Below, piece after piece: positions 52,501-60,172 of a DNA stretch of 64,000 bases. The notes beneath the pieces were generated by a model. That model was not told the DNA's origin. It made no database searches and was given only the letters and a program-made list of their open reading frames with translations. The position numbers and the translations under genes are program-made. This DNA is from Bacteroidota bacterium (GTDB lineage Bacteria; Bacteroidota; Bacteroidia; Flavobacteriales; Weeksellaceae): NCBI GenBank assembly GCA_023422635.1, contig JAFAGO010000051.1:62001-126000 (forward strand). The letters are read 5' to 3'. Positions within the stretch are counted from its first letter, which is position 1. Each line of letters starts with the position of its first letter.

Positions 52501-52652
52501 AAATGCCAATGATTGCAGATCCTCGTTATGCGTACGATGAACAAAAACGCTACGAAGTTCATGGAAAAATTCAAGAAGATGTGAGCATGACGCAAAGAAA
52601 ACCCTATCCTCAAGAACATGAGATTGGACTTCCGAGACACAAGATGAAGTAA
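49599..52652 (+). CDS. DnaE-type DNA polymerase III alpha subunit, DnaE2/ImuC-like
   Basis: A 1017-residue polymerase of the C-family, shorter than replicative DnaE. The PHP domain (1-200) is degenerate: motif I LNCHTFHSLRYG has Asn where the first metal His is expected, and LTDINT has Ile where a His is expected. The catalytic aspartates are in PPDFDIDWSWQERD (about residues 345-358). The thumb/finger and C-terminal regions follow. It is likely an error-prone translesion polymerase. In many bacteria ImuB lies next to it; none is seen here, and the upstream gap is REP-rich. Confidence 0.85.
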   Translation: MFLNCHTFHSLRYGTLSVQELVKQASDCGVKELVLTDINTITAIYEFKKECENLGIKPIVGVEIRKENELFYIAIAKDFSRIGEINQMLTDFNCNEKELPKHHPNFKNVFTIYPLENRPETLLKNECIGIKETELNLLYRKDLKDLISKMVILQPVTVSSQKEFNLHRILRAIDQNTLISKLEKKDCCEPTERFQSPQQIVEAFARYPQIIENTKNLLQSCNFEFKFGVPRNRKFYTHSKEDDLKLLTRLVHVGMEKRYGNCNEEAKRRVKKELKVINELNFSGYFLMTWDIIRYSNSMGFMHVGRGSGANSIVSYCLGITDICPLELDLYFERFLNLNRKSPPDFDIDWSWQERDIILEYIFDRYGKDHVAFCGTNVEFKYRSIFREVGKAFGLPKEELDALAKNPMATHDKNEVVKLVHKYGLLLEKFPNQRSMHACGILISEEPITNFTALEMPPKGFPIVQFDMHVAEEIGFEKFDILSQRGLGTINDTVKLIKKNRGITVDIKDTTISKDEKICNQHLAEGKTIGCFYIESPAMRGLLRRLKCDNYKVLVAASSIIRPGVAQSGMMKEYIFRHNHPNQFEYFHDVFKEQLGETYGIMVYQEDVIKIALHFGGLSAADGDVLRRAMSGKGRSLSALQKVKDHFFESCKKLGHPEKLSQEVYRQIESFAGYSFCKAHSASYAVESYQSLYLKVYYPLEFMTSVINNMGGFYRTEVYVHEAKMSGGMIENPCVNTSFYQTTLKGNQIYLGFQHLQSLETRIAHFIAEERERNGNYTSLENFVRRVPIGIETLQILIFIGAFRFTGKPKNELLVEARLLLIQFKPETRGMLLLEEPQQEYQLPELKRSVFEDAFDEIELLGFSVSCSPFDLLKTKYRGSVFVKDLLQNHKKQVKMLAYLISRKHVPTKKGAMFFGTWIDANGDYFDTAHFPNCLQEFPFQGGGCYLLLGTVEVDYHFPTITIHKMAKMPMIADPRYAYDEQKRYEVHGKIQEDVSMTQRKPYPQEHEIGLPRHKMK

Positions 52653-52821
52653 AATAATGTACTAAAAATGCTTTTTAAATTTGGCTCTAAAAAAACTCAT
52701 TTATTCAATAAATAAGCATAATTGTTATAAATTATAAAATTTATTCAATACTTTTCATAAAGAATAAAAGTAAAATCTTATTTTTTTTATTACCTTCGAA
52801 ATCTCAATTTATTAAAAAGAT

Positions 52822-55419
52822 ATGAAGAATAGAAAACTACCACTTATTGTTGCGTTTTTCACTTTGTCTACTGCGCTTGGACTTTACGGACAAGATCATA
52901 AAACAGTATTACAAAACTATTTTAATTCGCACAATACTCTTGGAAAATCTGTAAGCAATCCTTCCTTTATTATTAATGCAGAAGATGCTTCGCAAAGTTT
53001 GAAAGCCACCGTTGTTAAAATACAACAAACCTATAATGACATTCCAGTTTACGGAAGTTATGCCACCGTTCTTTTGCGGGACAATTCCGTACTTTCCCTT
53101 ACCGGAAGTTTTTCAGGAAGCGTTGCAAAAACTTCACAAAAAGCGACTATTGGTGCGGATAAAATATATTCAATTTCTGCATCAAAATTAGGATTAGAAA
53201 ATCCTTCATATTACGATACGTTGGTAGAAAGTGGCGAAATTCAACCTGCCAAATTGGTGTATTTTGATCAAGGAAATCAATTAATTTTAGCGTACGAATT
53301 TACTTTCGAAGAAAAAAAATCAAGCAATATGTGGAATATTGTTGCCAACGCATCGAATGGAGAAATTCTAGTAAAAGAAAACCTTACTGTTTCTTGTAAT
53401 TTTCATGATGAACCATTTAGTAGAGATCACTTAGAGAAATTTCACACTGCTGAAAACTCACTCTTTACTGTAGAGCATAAAAAGATAGAAGGCGATTTAC
53501 GTCTTCCTTTTCTAGCAGAAAATGCTAGCTATCGCGTTTTTCCTTATCCAGTTGAATCTCCTAGACACGGAGAAAGAGTTCTGCTCCAAAATCCTTGGGA
53601 TCCTTCGGCATCGCCATTGGGCTGGCAAGCCACTCACACAACCGTTTATAATATCACCCGCGGAAACAATGTGTTAGCGTATATGGATGAAATGAGTACT
53701 AATCCATTAACCAATTTGGTAACCGCAAATGGAGGCGATAGTAGAACATTTGATTTCCCATTTGAATTTCCTGAAAATTACAATGTAAATAAGGATGCTT
53801 CAATTACCAATTTATTTTATTCCAATAATATGGTGCACGACATTCTGTACCGTTATGGTTTTACCGAAACTGCGAAAAACTTCCAGTTGTATAATTTCGG
53901 ATTAGGTGGGGAACAAAACGATTTTGTACAAGCGGAATCAAGAGATGGAGGCGGTGTTGCCGATTTATCTTTAGGTATTTACAATAATGCAAATTTTGCT
54001 ACACCACCTGATGGTTATCGCCCCCGTATGCAAATGTATGTTTGGCGTGGTGCAGGACCTTACTTTAAGTATAACGAACCGAATGCTGGAACTTCGATCA
54101 GCCAGGTAGGATTTGGTTATTTTGGTGTTCCATTGTGGAAAGCTCCTACTACAGGTAATATAGGAGTTGCCTCAAGCCTTGAAGCTTGCACCGAATTAAC
54201 AGCAGGATCGCTTACAGGTAAAATTGGGATTGCACAACGCGGAAATTGTAGTTTTATAACGAAAGTTAAAAACATGGAAGATGCAGGCGCTATTGCCGCC
54301 ATTGTATACGATAATGTTACGGGAGCAGTTTCAAACATGTCGGGCGACGGTTCCACAACCGTTACCATTCCATCAGTATTTATTCCGAAAGTTAATGGCG
54401 AGCAAATTGTAAATAATATTAATGCTGGACAAAATGTAAATGTAACGCTTAGCACTCCGTTTTATGATTCATCAATGGATCATTCTATTGTAATTCATGA
54501 GTACGGACACGGAGTTTCCAATCGATTAACGGGCGATGGCTACAGTTGCTTACAATCCAGCAATTCTAAAGAGCAAATGGGTGAAGGTTGGTCCGATTTT
54601 CTTGCGTTAATGCTTACGTTAAAACCAACGGATAATGCCTCAGTTGGTCGTGGAATTGGCACCTATGCTGCCGGCCAAAATGCTAACGGAACAGGAATTC
54701 GCCAGGCTAAATATACTCCAAACATGAATATCAACGGGTATACCTACGGCGATACAAATGGTATGGAATATACCAATAGCAACGGACAAATTGTTCCTGA
54801 TTCACATTCCATCGGTTTTGTTTGGGCAACTATGCTTTGGGATCTTCACTGGGATTATGCAGAAAAATATGGTTTCGATTCCGATATTGTGGGAAATCCA
54901 GAATCTGGATCAGGAAAAGTTTTACAGATGGTGGTAAATGGGATGAAACTACAGCCATGTAGTCCAACATTTATCGATGGCCGCGATGCGATTCTTGCCG
55001 CAGATGAAGCTGCAAATAATAGCGAAGATAAATGTTTAATTTGGAATGCTTTTGCTAAAAGAGGGTTAGGAGTTAACGCTTCTGCAGGATCGAAAACAAA
55101 TATTAACGATCAAGTTGAAGATTTTACAGTTCCTGAAGAATGTGAAGGGTTGGCAACTACAGAAGTTGCTTCTAAGAAAGCGATAAGCATTTATCCAAAT
55201 CCTGCGAAAAATGAGTTTGCTTTAAAATTCAATTCAAAAGTTACAGGAAAAGTGTTTGTTGAAATTTTTGATGCTTCAGGAAAAATTGTTTCCAACCAAA
55301 AAGTGGATCCATCCATAACTGAAAATATCAACATCCAACATTTACCAAACGGTGTTTACATTGTAAAAGCATCCGGAATTGGTGTTGATTATAGCACAAA
55401 ACTAATCGTAAATAATTAG
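52822..55419 (+). CDS. Fungalysin-type M36 metallopeptidase with type IX secretion sorting domain
   Basis: An 865-residue secreted protease. A signal peptide ends near residue 24. An FTP propeptide follows (about 30-200). The catalytic domain has HEYGHGVSN, with zinc ligands about H559 and H563 and catalytic E560. It contains a PA-type insertion (about 420-560, IAQRGNCSFITKVKNMEDAG). The end (about 780-865) is a Por/T9SS type A sorting domain (SIYPNPAKNEFALKF ... LPNGVYIVKA). It is exported to the outer membrane surface by T9SS and would digest proteins. Confidence 0.92.
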   Translation: MKNRKLPLIVAFFTLSTALGLYGQDHKTVLQNYFNSHNTLGKSVSNPSFIINAEDASQSLKATVVKIQQTYNDIPVYGSYATVLLRDNSVLSLTGSFSGSVAKTSQKATIGADKIYSISASKLGLENPSYYDTLVESGEIQPAKLVYFDQGNQLILAYEFTFEEKKSSNMWNIVANASNGEILVKENLTVSCNFHDEPFSRDHLEKFHTAENSLFTVEHKKIEGDLRLPFLAENASYRVFPYPVESPRHGERVLLQNPWDPSASPLGWQATHTTVYNITRGNNVLAYMDEMSTNPLTNLVTANGGDSRTFDFPFEFPENYNVNKDASITNLFYSNNMVHDILYRYGFTETAKNFQLYNFGLGGEQNDFVQAESRDGGGVADLSLGIYNNANFATPPDGYRPRMQMYVWRGAGPYFKYNEPNAGTSISQVGFGYFGVPLWKAPTTGNIGVASSLEACTELTAGSLTGKIGIAQRGNCSFITKVKNMEDAGAIAAIVYDNVTGAVSNMSGDGSTTVTIPSVFIPKVNGEQIVNNINAGQNVNVTLSTPFYDSSMDHSIVIHEYGHGVSNRLTGDGYSCLQSSNSKEQMGEGWSDFLALMLTLKPTDNASVGRGIGTYAAGQNANGTGIRQAKYTPNMNINGYTYGDTNGMEYTNSNGQIVPDSHSIGFVWATMLWDLHWDYAEKYGFDSDIVGNPESGSGKVLQMVVNGMKLQPCSPTFIDGRDAILAADEAANNSEDKCLIWNAFAKRGLGVNASAGSKTNINDQVEDFTVPEECEGLATTEVASKKAISIYPNPAKNEFALKFNSKVTGKVFVEIFDASGKIVSNQKVDPSITENINIQHLPNGVYIVKASGIGVDYSTKLIVNN

Positions 55420-55446
55420 TTCTATTCATCAAATTACATAATATAA

Positions 55447-55482
55447 AAATGTCGGAATTCATTTTCCGGCATTTTTTTTTTG
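55447..55482 (+). terminator. Terminator after the M36 protease gene
   Basis: Stem AATGTCGGAA / TTCCGGCATT (one G-T pair), loop TTCATT, and a T8 run. Confidence 0.85.
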
Positions 55483-55570
55483 GTTATTATAAAATAAGAT
55501 TTTTCATCTTTAGATTTCAAAATTCAGATACGTTTTTAAAATTCACCTTTATTAATCCTAAAATAAAACG

Positions 55571-55600
55571 CAAAAAAAAAGACCGAAAGAAGTTCCGGTC
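55571..55600 (-). terminator. Terminator of the small secreted-protein gene
   Basis: On the minus strand a stem GACCG / CGGTC is followed by a T9 run. It is about 65 bases after the gene's stop. Confidence 0.75.
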
Positions 55601-55666
55601 ATAACGAGAGCTGCCTCCCGTTTTTTGCATCTGAAAAGTTAAATTGATATGAAGAACTCCTATTCT

Positions 55667-56038
55667 TTAGTATTGATTTTTTTTGCCTTGCTGATTTTTA
55701 AATTTTTGCTTTTGATCAGTTGTTAGCACTTTTTGCACTTCTTGATGGTACTGTTTTTCACTTAAAGCTTTTTTAGAGTTTTTCATTTTGGCATTTTGTG
55801 AACTCCTTCTTTGGTGAAGCGCTTTAATTTTTTTCTTTTGGGCATCCGATAAATTTAAATATTGATAATCAGACAAATAGCTATCGTTATTTTTGATGCT
55901 TTTTGACTTTTGACTTTTAGCAGAATTCGTATTTCGGATTTCTTTACGATCTTGATCTTTCTGCGTACTGTGTTGCGTTGATTGTGCATTTGTGAACAGA
56001 GCAAACATCGTCGCAATTATTAACATACTTTTTTTCAT
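55667..56038 (-). CDS. Small secreted basic protein, Spy/LTxxQ-like
   Basis: A 123-residue protein with a signal peptide (MKKSMLIIATMFALFTNAQ). Mature residues are rich in Lys, Gln, Ser and Asn. The second half has the LSDAQKKKIKALHQRR pattern and ends with LTTDQKQKF, like the LTxxQ motif of Spy/CpxP-type chaperones, though too short and diverged to be sure. ATG at 56038 is chosen because the signal peptide starts there. A -7 box (TACATTTG, minus strand) lies at 56075-56082. Confidence 0.65.
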   Translation of the reverse strand: MKKSMLIIATMFALFTNAQSTQHSTQKDQDRKEIRNTNSAKSQKSKSIKNNDSYLSDYQYLNLSDAQKKKIKALHQRRSSQNAKMKNSKKALSEKQYHQEVQKVLTTDQKQKFKNQQGKKNQY

Positions 56039-56074
56039 AATTTCAATTTTTGTGGTGAGTATTAATTGATGGTT

Positions 56075-56082
56075 CAAATGTA
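56075..56082 (-). promoter_or_regulatory. -7 promoter box of the Spy-like gene
   Basis: Minus-strand TACATTTG, perfect TAnnTTTG, 36 bases before the ATG at 56038. Confidence 0.6.
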
Positions 56083-56269
56083 GAAACTGCAAACCATGTT
56101 GTCAACTCTAATAGAAGTCTTCGCAAAATATGTAGACGATTCTCCGAATAGTATCGACCAACCTGAATTTTAATATTAACTAAATATTAATTAAAAATGA
56201 ATTAAATGTAAATTAATTTCCTTATATTCGCATAATCAATCCGTTAGCTTTCTAACCTAAAATTATAAC

Positions 56270-56671
56270 ATGATGTCAACTTCCATTTTTAAAACCATAG
56301 TCGCTATTGTAGTATTTTGTAGCGTAAGCACTTTTAATACGTTGAAAGCGCAAATGAGTGATAATAACATTCAAGAAATTCTGTTGAGTAATCAAGATGG
56401 ATTTCGTGAACTTCGAAACCAATTGATGACGAATTTTGATTTTACCAATCCAAATTTACAAGAAGGAAATATTGTTTCAGAAATTGTATTTACCATTGAA
56501 GAAGATGGAAAATTCAGCAATATTAGAGCGACAAGCGATTGCCAATACGTAAGCGAAGAATTGGAAAACACCATGAAAAGTCTTCTTTTAAAAATTGATC
56601 CCACCACATTATCAGGAAATCCATTGGCAACAAAATATATTCTTCCCGTTTCTTTAAAAATTGAAAAGTAA
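56270..56671 (+). CDS. Small secreted protein, possibly a TonB-C-terminal-like fold
   Basis: A 133-residue protein with an N-terminal signal peptide ending near SFTNTLKAQ-like residues 27-28 (VSTFNTLKAQ). The remaining ~105 residues have a strand-helix-strand pattern with VSEIVFTIEEDGKFSNIRA and a final strand YILPVSLKIEK that resembles the C-terminal domain of TonB-type transducers. I do not recognise a family. A start at codon 2 (56273) is equally possible. A terminator (stem TCCGG / CCGGA with T5) follows at 56709-56730. Confidence 0.55.
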   Translation: MMSTSIFKTIVAIVVFCSVSTFNTLKAQMSDNNIQEILLSNQDGFRELRNQLMTNFDFTNPNLQEGNIVSEIVFTIEEDGKFSNIRATSDCQYVSEELENTMKSLLLKIDPTTLSGNPLATKYILPVSLKIEK

Positions 56672-56708
56672 TACACATAAACTTTTTTTTAGAATAATAT
56701 GTTCAAAA

Positions 56709-56730
56709 GTCCGGCAATGTCCGGATTTTT
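56709..56730 (+). terminator. Terminator after the small secreted protein
   Basis: Stem TCCGG / CCGGA with a six-base loop and T5. Confidence 0.65.
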
Positions 56731-56756
56731 CTATGTTTTCATTGAAGCAATTTTGA

Positions 56757-56764
56757 TACTTTTG
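56757..56764 (+). promoter_or_regulatory. -7 promoter box of the GNAT gene
   Basis: TACTTTTG matches TAnnTTTG. The GNAT start is 78 bases downstream; a short ATG-started frame of eight codons (56768-56794) precedes it. Confidence 0.55.
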
Positions 56765-56842
56765 CAAATGAGGATTTCAATCATTATTTGGTAAGTTCTT
56801 TTTTACTTAATGAACACGAAATTCTTTTGAAAATCAATTAAA

Positions 56843-57346
56843 ATGAATTTGAATTACCAGATAAGAGAAATGGAAAACGCAGATGCAGAAGGCGTTTTAG
56901 CTATTTTTCAACAAGGAATCGATGGACAAAATGCTACATTCGATCAAGAAGTTCCCACTTGGGAAAAGTGGAATGAAAGCCATTTTAGCAATTCCCGATT
57001 TGTAATCACAAATGAAAACGACGAGATTGTGGGTTGGTGTGCATTAAAACCAATTAGCGACCGAAATTGTTTCCGCGGCGTGGCCGAAGTTAGCATTTAT
57101 TTGGATCAAAATTACCAATCCAAAGGTTTAGGAAAAATCTTGATTCGCAAATTAATTTTGGATAGTGAAGAACACGATTTTTGGACTTTGCAAGCAGTAA
57201 TTTTTCCCGAAAACAAAGCATCTGTTTCGTTATTTCAAAGCTCTGGTTTTCGGATTGTAGGAACACGCGAACGTATCTCGAAAATGAATGGTAAATGGCG
57301 CGATGTTTTACTTTTAGAAAAACGCAGTAGGGAAGTTGGCATATAA
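56843..57346 (+). CDS. GNAT-family N-acetyltransferase
   Basis: A 167-residue GNAT protein. The acetyl-CoA binding loop QSKGLGKILIRKLI lies at about residues 92-105, preceded by VSIYLDQNYQ. The pattern IREMENADAEGVLAIFQQGI and the later FPENKASVSLFQSSGFRIVG resemble the phosphinothricin/methionine-sulfoximine acetyltransferase subgroup. Substrate is uncertain. The gene has its own promoter with a 70-base leader. Confidence 0.85.
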   Translation: MNLNYQIREMENADAEGVLAIFQQGIDGQNATFDQEVPTWEKWNESHFSNSRFVITNENDEIVGWCALKPISDRNCFRGVAEVSIYLDQNYQSKGLGKILIRKLILDSEEHDFWTLQAVIFPENKASVSLFQSSGFRIVGTRERISKMNGKWRDVLLLEKRSREVGI

Positions 57347-57432
57347 ACAATCAAGTTTTGCCCATTTAAATTCAAAATAAAAAAGGTTCGGAAACCTATT
57401 CCAAACCTTCAGTTTAATATGGAAAACGCCAT

Positions 57433-57681
57433 TTATCGATCAATACTTCCTAAAACTTTTTGGGCAAAGTTATTAAGAGCATCTTTTTCCGATTGGCCAT
57501 TTTGTACACTGTTATGAACTTCTAAAGCACCACAAATGTTGGTGATTAATTCGCCAGTAACGTTTAAATCTTCATCAGAAACACCACGAAATTCAGAGAA
57601 GCTTTCTAATACTTCTAATGTTTTTTCAAGGTTTTCTGCAGATTGATTTTGGTATAATTGTCTGATAATTGGTAGTTTCAT
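57433..57681 (-). CDS. DUF6952 family protein
   Basis: An 82-residue protein, probably helical, of a Bacteroidota-specific family of unknown function usually found after peroxiredoxin and thioredoxin. It begins MKLPIIRQLYQNQSAENLEK. It follows the thioredoxin gene by one base and is the third gene of the peroxiredoxin operon. Its role in thiol redox is inferred from position only. Confidence 0.7.
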   Translation of the reverse strand: MKLPIIRQLYQNQSAENLEKTLEVLESFSEFRGVSDEDLNVTGELITNICGALEVHNSVQNGQSEKDALNNFAQKVLGSIDR

Positions 57682-57682
57682 C

Positions 57683-57991
57683 TTAGTTCAATTCATTAAA
57701 AAGATTCAACAAACTTTCAGCTTGGTTGGATTGTACTTGGTTCACTAATTCACCATTTTTAAAGATGGCAAAAGTGGGTAAGTTATCTACTTTCGCTAAT
57801 TTTCTACTTTCTGGAAATTTTTCTGCATCAACATACAAAAATGGAATTTCTTCGTTTTCGGATGCCAATTTTTTGAATTTTGGTTTCATAATTCTGCAGT
57901 TTCCACACCATGAAGCGCCGTATTGAACTACAACTTTTTCGTTGTCGCCTACTACATTTTGTAAGCTATCATCTGCTAATTCTGTATACAT
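57683..57991 (-). CDS. Thioredoxin-family protein
   Basis: A 102-residue thioredoxin fold with the redox motif C29-G-N-C32 in YGASWCGNCRIM. The cis-proline is in NLPTFAIFKNG. The dipeptide GN between the cysteines differs from GP of classical thioredoxin. ATG at 57991 is chosen because MYTELADDS is the family start. Located between peroxiredoxin and DUF6952, it probably reduces that peroxiredoxin. Confidence 0.9.
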   Translation of the reverse strand: MYTELADDSLQNVVGDNEKVVVQYGASWCGNCRIMKPKFKKLASENEEIPFLYVDAEKFPESRKLAKVDNLPTFAIFKNGELVNQVQSNQAESLLNLFNELN

Positions 57992-58066
57992 TTTTTTGTT
58001 TTTTTTGAAGGTTAAACGCAATGGAAAAGGTATGCTTTACCATTCCCATTGCGATGGTAAATTGTA

Positions 58067-58699
58067 TTAGTGTTTTGAAAGGTATTCTGCAGTAGAGTTA
58101 CGGTCTGCACTCATTGCATCTTTGCCTTCTTCCCAGTTTGCAGGGCAAACTTCACCGTGTTTTTGTACGTGCGTATACGCATCAATTAAACGTAAAAATT
58201 CTTTAACATTTCTACCTAATGGCATATCGTTTACTGCTTCATGGAAAATTTTACCAGTTTCGTCAATCAAATAAGTAGCTCTATAAGTTACATTCGATCC
58301 ACTGAAGATTTCGTTTCCATCTTCATCGTATTCGAAATCTTGATCTACAATTCCTAAAGCATTCGCTAAAGCTCTGTGAGTATCAGCCAAAATTGGATAA
58401 GTTACTCCTTCGATTCCGCCGTTATCTTTTGCTGTGTTTAACCAAGCGAAGTGTACTTCGTTTGTATCGCAAGAAGCACCGATTACTTTGGTATTTCTTT
58501 TTTCAAATTCTCCTAACGCTTCTTGAAATGCGTGCAATTCTGTAGGACAAACAAAAGTAAAATCTTTTGGATACCAGAATAAAAGAACTTTTTGTTGGTT
58601 TTTGGTAGCTTCATCTAACACGTTGATTCTCAAATCATCTCCCATTTCAGACATTGCATCTACGGTAATGTTTGGAAATTTTCTTCCTACTAGTGACAT
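58067..58699 (-). CDS. Peroxiredoxin, typical 2-Cys (AhpC/Prx1) type
   Basis: A 210-residue protein. The peroxidatic cysteine is about C51 in DFTFVCPTELHAF and the resolving cysteine about C185 in GEVCPANWEEG. DTHRALANALG and the C-terminal YLSKH tail complete the Prx1 pattern. It reduces hydrogen peroxide and organic peroxides. It is the first gene of an operon with thioredoxin and DUF6952. A TATATTTG -7 box and an OxyR-like element lie upstream. Confidence 0.94.
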   Translation of the reverse strand: MSLVGRKFPNITVDAMSEMGDDLRINVLDEATKNQQKVLLFWYPKDFTFVCPTELHAFQEALGEFEKRNTKVIGASCDTNEVHFAWLNTAKDNGGIEGVTYPILADTHRALANALGIVDQDFEYDEDGNEIFSGSNVTYRATYLIDETGKIFHEAVNDMPLGRNVKEFLRLIDAYTHVQKHGEVCPANWEEGKDAMSADRNSTAEYLSKH

Positions 58700-58733
58700 A
58701 ATTTTTTGTTTTTAAAGATTAAATTTTATGATG

Positions 58734-58741
58734 CAAATATA
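58734..58741 (-). promoter_or_regulatory. -7 promoter box of the peroxiredoxin operon
   Basis: Minus-strand TATATTTG, perfect TAnnTTTG, 34 bases before the ATG at 58699. Confidence 0.7.
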
Positions 58742-58752
58742 CATTGTTTTAT

Positions 58753-58788
58753 CTATCGGTAAAATAGTTTTCGATAAATAAAATCTAT
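58753..58788 (-). promoter_or_regulatory. Candidate OxyR-like operator of the peroxiredoxin operon
   Basis: On the minus strand four quarter sites are spaced 11, 10 and 11 bases: ATAG-N7-TTAT-N6-CTAT-N7-ATAG. This resembles OxyR's four-box ATAG-N7-CTAT pattern, but the second half is in reversed orientation. It lies just upstream of the -33 region of the peroxiredoxin promoter, where an activator would bind. Confidence 0.4.
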
Positions 58789-58826
58789 CGAACTGTTTTT
58801 AATAATCCAATCCTGAAAATAAACAA

Positions 58827-58847
58827 GAGCCCTAAAAATTAGGACTC
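58827..58847 (-). terminator. Possible terminator of the aminotransferase gene
   Basis: Stem GAGcCCTAA / TTAGGaCTC with one mismatch, loop AAA; the minus-strand T tract is broken (TTGTTTATTTTC). It is about 50 bases after the stop. Confidence 0.5.
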
Positions 58848-58896
58848 TCGTTATATGTAAATTATGTTGTACGACTTGTATATATCGCAGGAACTC

Positions 58897-60081
58897 TTAC
58901 GACAATATTTCTTTAATTCTTCTCATTGCTTCTGTAAGCTCCGCATCTGAAGCAGCATAAGAAAAACGAATACAATCTGGATTTCCAAAGGAATCTCCAC
59001 CAACCGTTCCTACATGTGCTTCTTCTAAAAGAAACATTGCAAAATCATCTGCTGAATTAATTACTTTTCCGCCAAGCTCTTTCCCAATATAGTAGGAAAT
59101 ATCAGGGAAAATATAGAAGGCCGCTTCAGGATAATTCACTTTAAATCCAGGAATATCCTTCATTAAATTATATACTAAATCGCGACGTTTTTCAAATTCA
59201 TCCACCATATAGCGATACGCAGATGGATCGGTTTGTAACGCTTGTATTGAAGCTCGTTGCGCAATTGTATTGGCACCAGATGTTATTTGACCTTGAATTT
59301 TTTCGCATCCTTTAGCCAACCATTCTGGACATGCAGAGTAGCCAATTCTCCAACCTGTCATTGCGAAAGCTTTACTAACGCCATTAATCACTGCAGTTTG
59401 CTCGTACACTTCTGGAAATTCCGCAATCGAAGTGTGTTCTCCTTTGAAATTAATTAGTTCGTATATTTCATCGGAAATAATGGTAATATCTGGATATTTT
59501 GCCATTACCGCTGCAATTGCTTTAAGTTCTTCCTTGGTATAATAACTTCCTGATGGATTACATGGCGAACTGTACAAAAGCGCTTTCGTTTTTGGCGTTA
59601 TTGCTGCTTCAAGTTGTTCAGGTGTAATTTTAAAATCGCTTTCAATTGTTGTTTTTACAATCACCGAAGTCCCACCAACCATTTTTACAATTTCATCGTA
59701 ACTCACCCAAAATGGAGCAGGCAAAATCACCTCATCACCATCATTAATAATCGCCGCAAGTACATTGAATAAAGATTGTTTAGCGCCGTTAGAAACGCAT
59801 ATTTGTGTAGGTTTATAATCAAGATTATTATCGCGTTTGAGCTTGTGCGCAACAGCTTCTCTTAAATCCAAGAAGCCGGGAACAGGAGAGTAGTGGCTGT
59901 AATTTTCGTTGATTGCCGTAAATGAAGCTTCCTTAATATCTACCGGAACATCAAAATCGGGTTCTCCCAACGTTAAACTTATTACATCAAATCCTTTTGC
60001 TTTTAATTCGCGCGCTTTGTTGCTCATAACAAAAGTTTGCGAAAAACTCATTCGGTTTACCCGTTCAGAATATTTGCTCAT
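58897..60081 (-). CDS. Pyridoxal-phosphate-dependent aminotransferase, class I/II (aspartate aminotransferase type)
   Basis: A 394-residue fold-type I aminotransferase. The PLP-binding lysine is in GVSKAFAMTGWRIGYS, with the phosphate-binding Arg in WRIGY. SPCNPSGSYYTKEEL, LPAPFWVSYDEIV and the C-terminal CIRFSYAAS are also conserved. It is probably an aspartate or aromatic aminotransferase. ATG at 60081 is chosen since MSKYSERVNRM is the usual start. A TATATTTG -7 box lies at 60109-60116. It diverges from rsmG. Confidence 0.92.
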   Translation of the reverse strand: MSKYSERVNRMSFSQTFVMSNKARELKAKGFDVISLTLGEPDFDVPVDIKEASFTAINENYSHYSPVPGFLDLREAVAHKLKRDNNLDYKPTQICVSNGAKQSLFNVLAAIINDGDEVILPAPFWVSYDEIVKMVGGTSVIVKTTIESDFKITPEQLEAAITPKTKALLYSSPCNPSGSYYTKEELKAIAAVMAKYPDITIISDEIYELINFKGEHTSIAEFPEVYEQTAVINGVSKAFAMTGWRIGYSACPEWLAKGCEKIQGQITSGANTIAQRASIQALQTDPSAYRYMVDEFEKRRDLVYNLMKDIPGFKVNYPEAAFYIFPDISYYIGKELGGKVINSADDFAMFLLEEAHVGTVGGDSFGNPDCIRFSYAASDAELTEAMRRIKEILS

Positions 60082-60108
60082 ACGATAATTAATTTTTAAA
60101 ATAAACTT

Positions 60109-60116
60109 CAAATATA
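60109..60116 (-). promoter_or_regulatory. -7 promoter box of the aminotransferase gene
   Basis: Minus-strand TATATTTG, perfect TAnnTTTG, 27 bases before the ATG at 60081. Confidence 0.7.
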
Positions 60117-60149
60117 GCGCAATTCTTTAATTTTTTGAAACTTCTTTTT

Positions 60150-60157
60150 TACTTTTG
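60150..60157 (+). promoter_or_regulatory. -7 promoter box of rsmG
   Basis: TACTTTTG matches TAnnTTTG, 15 bases before the rsmG ATG. Confidence 0.6.
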
Positions 60158-60172
60158 CCATAATTATAGATA

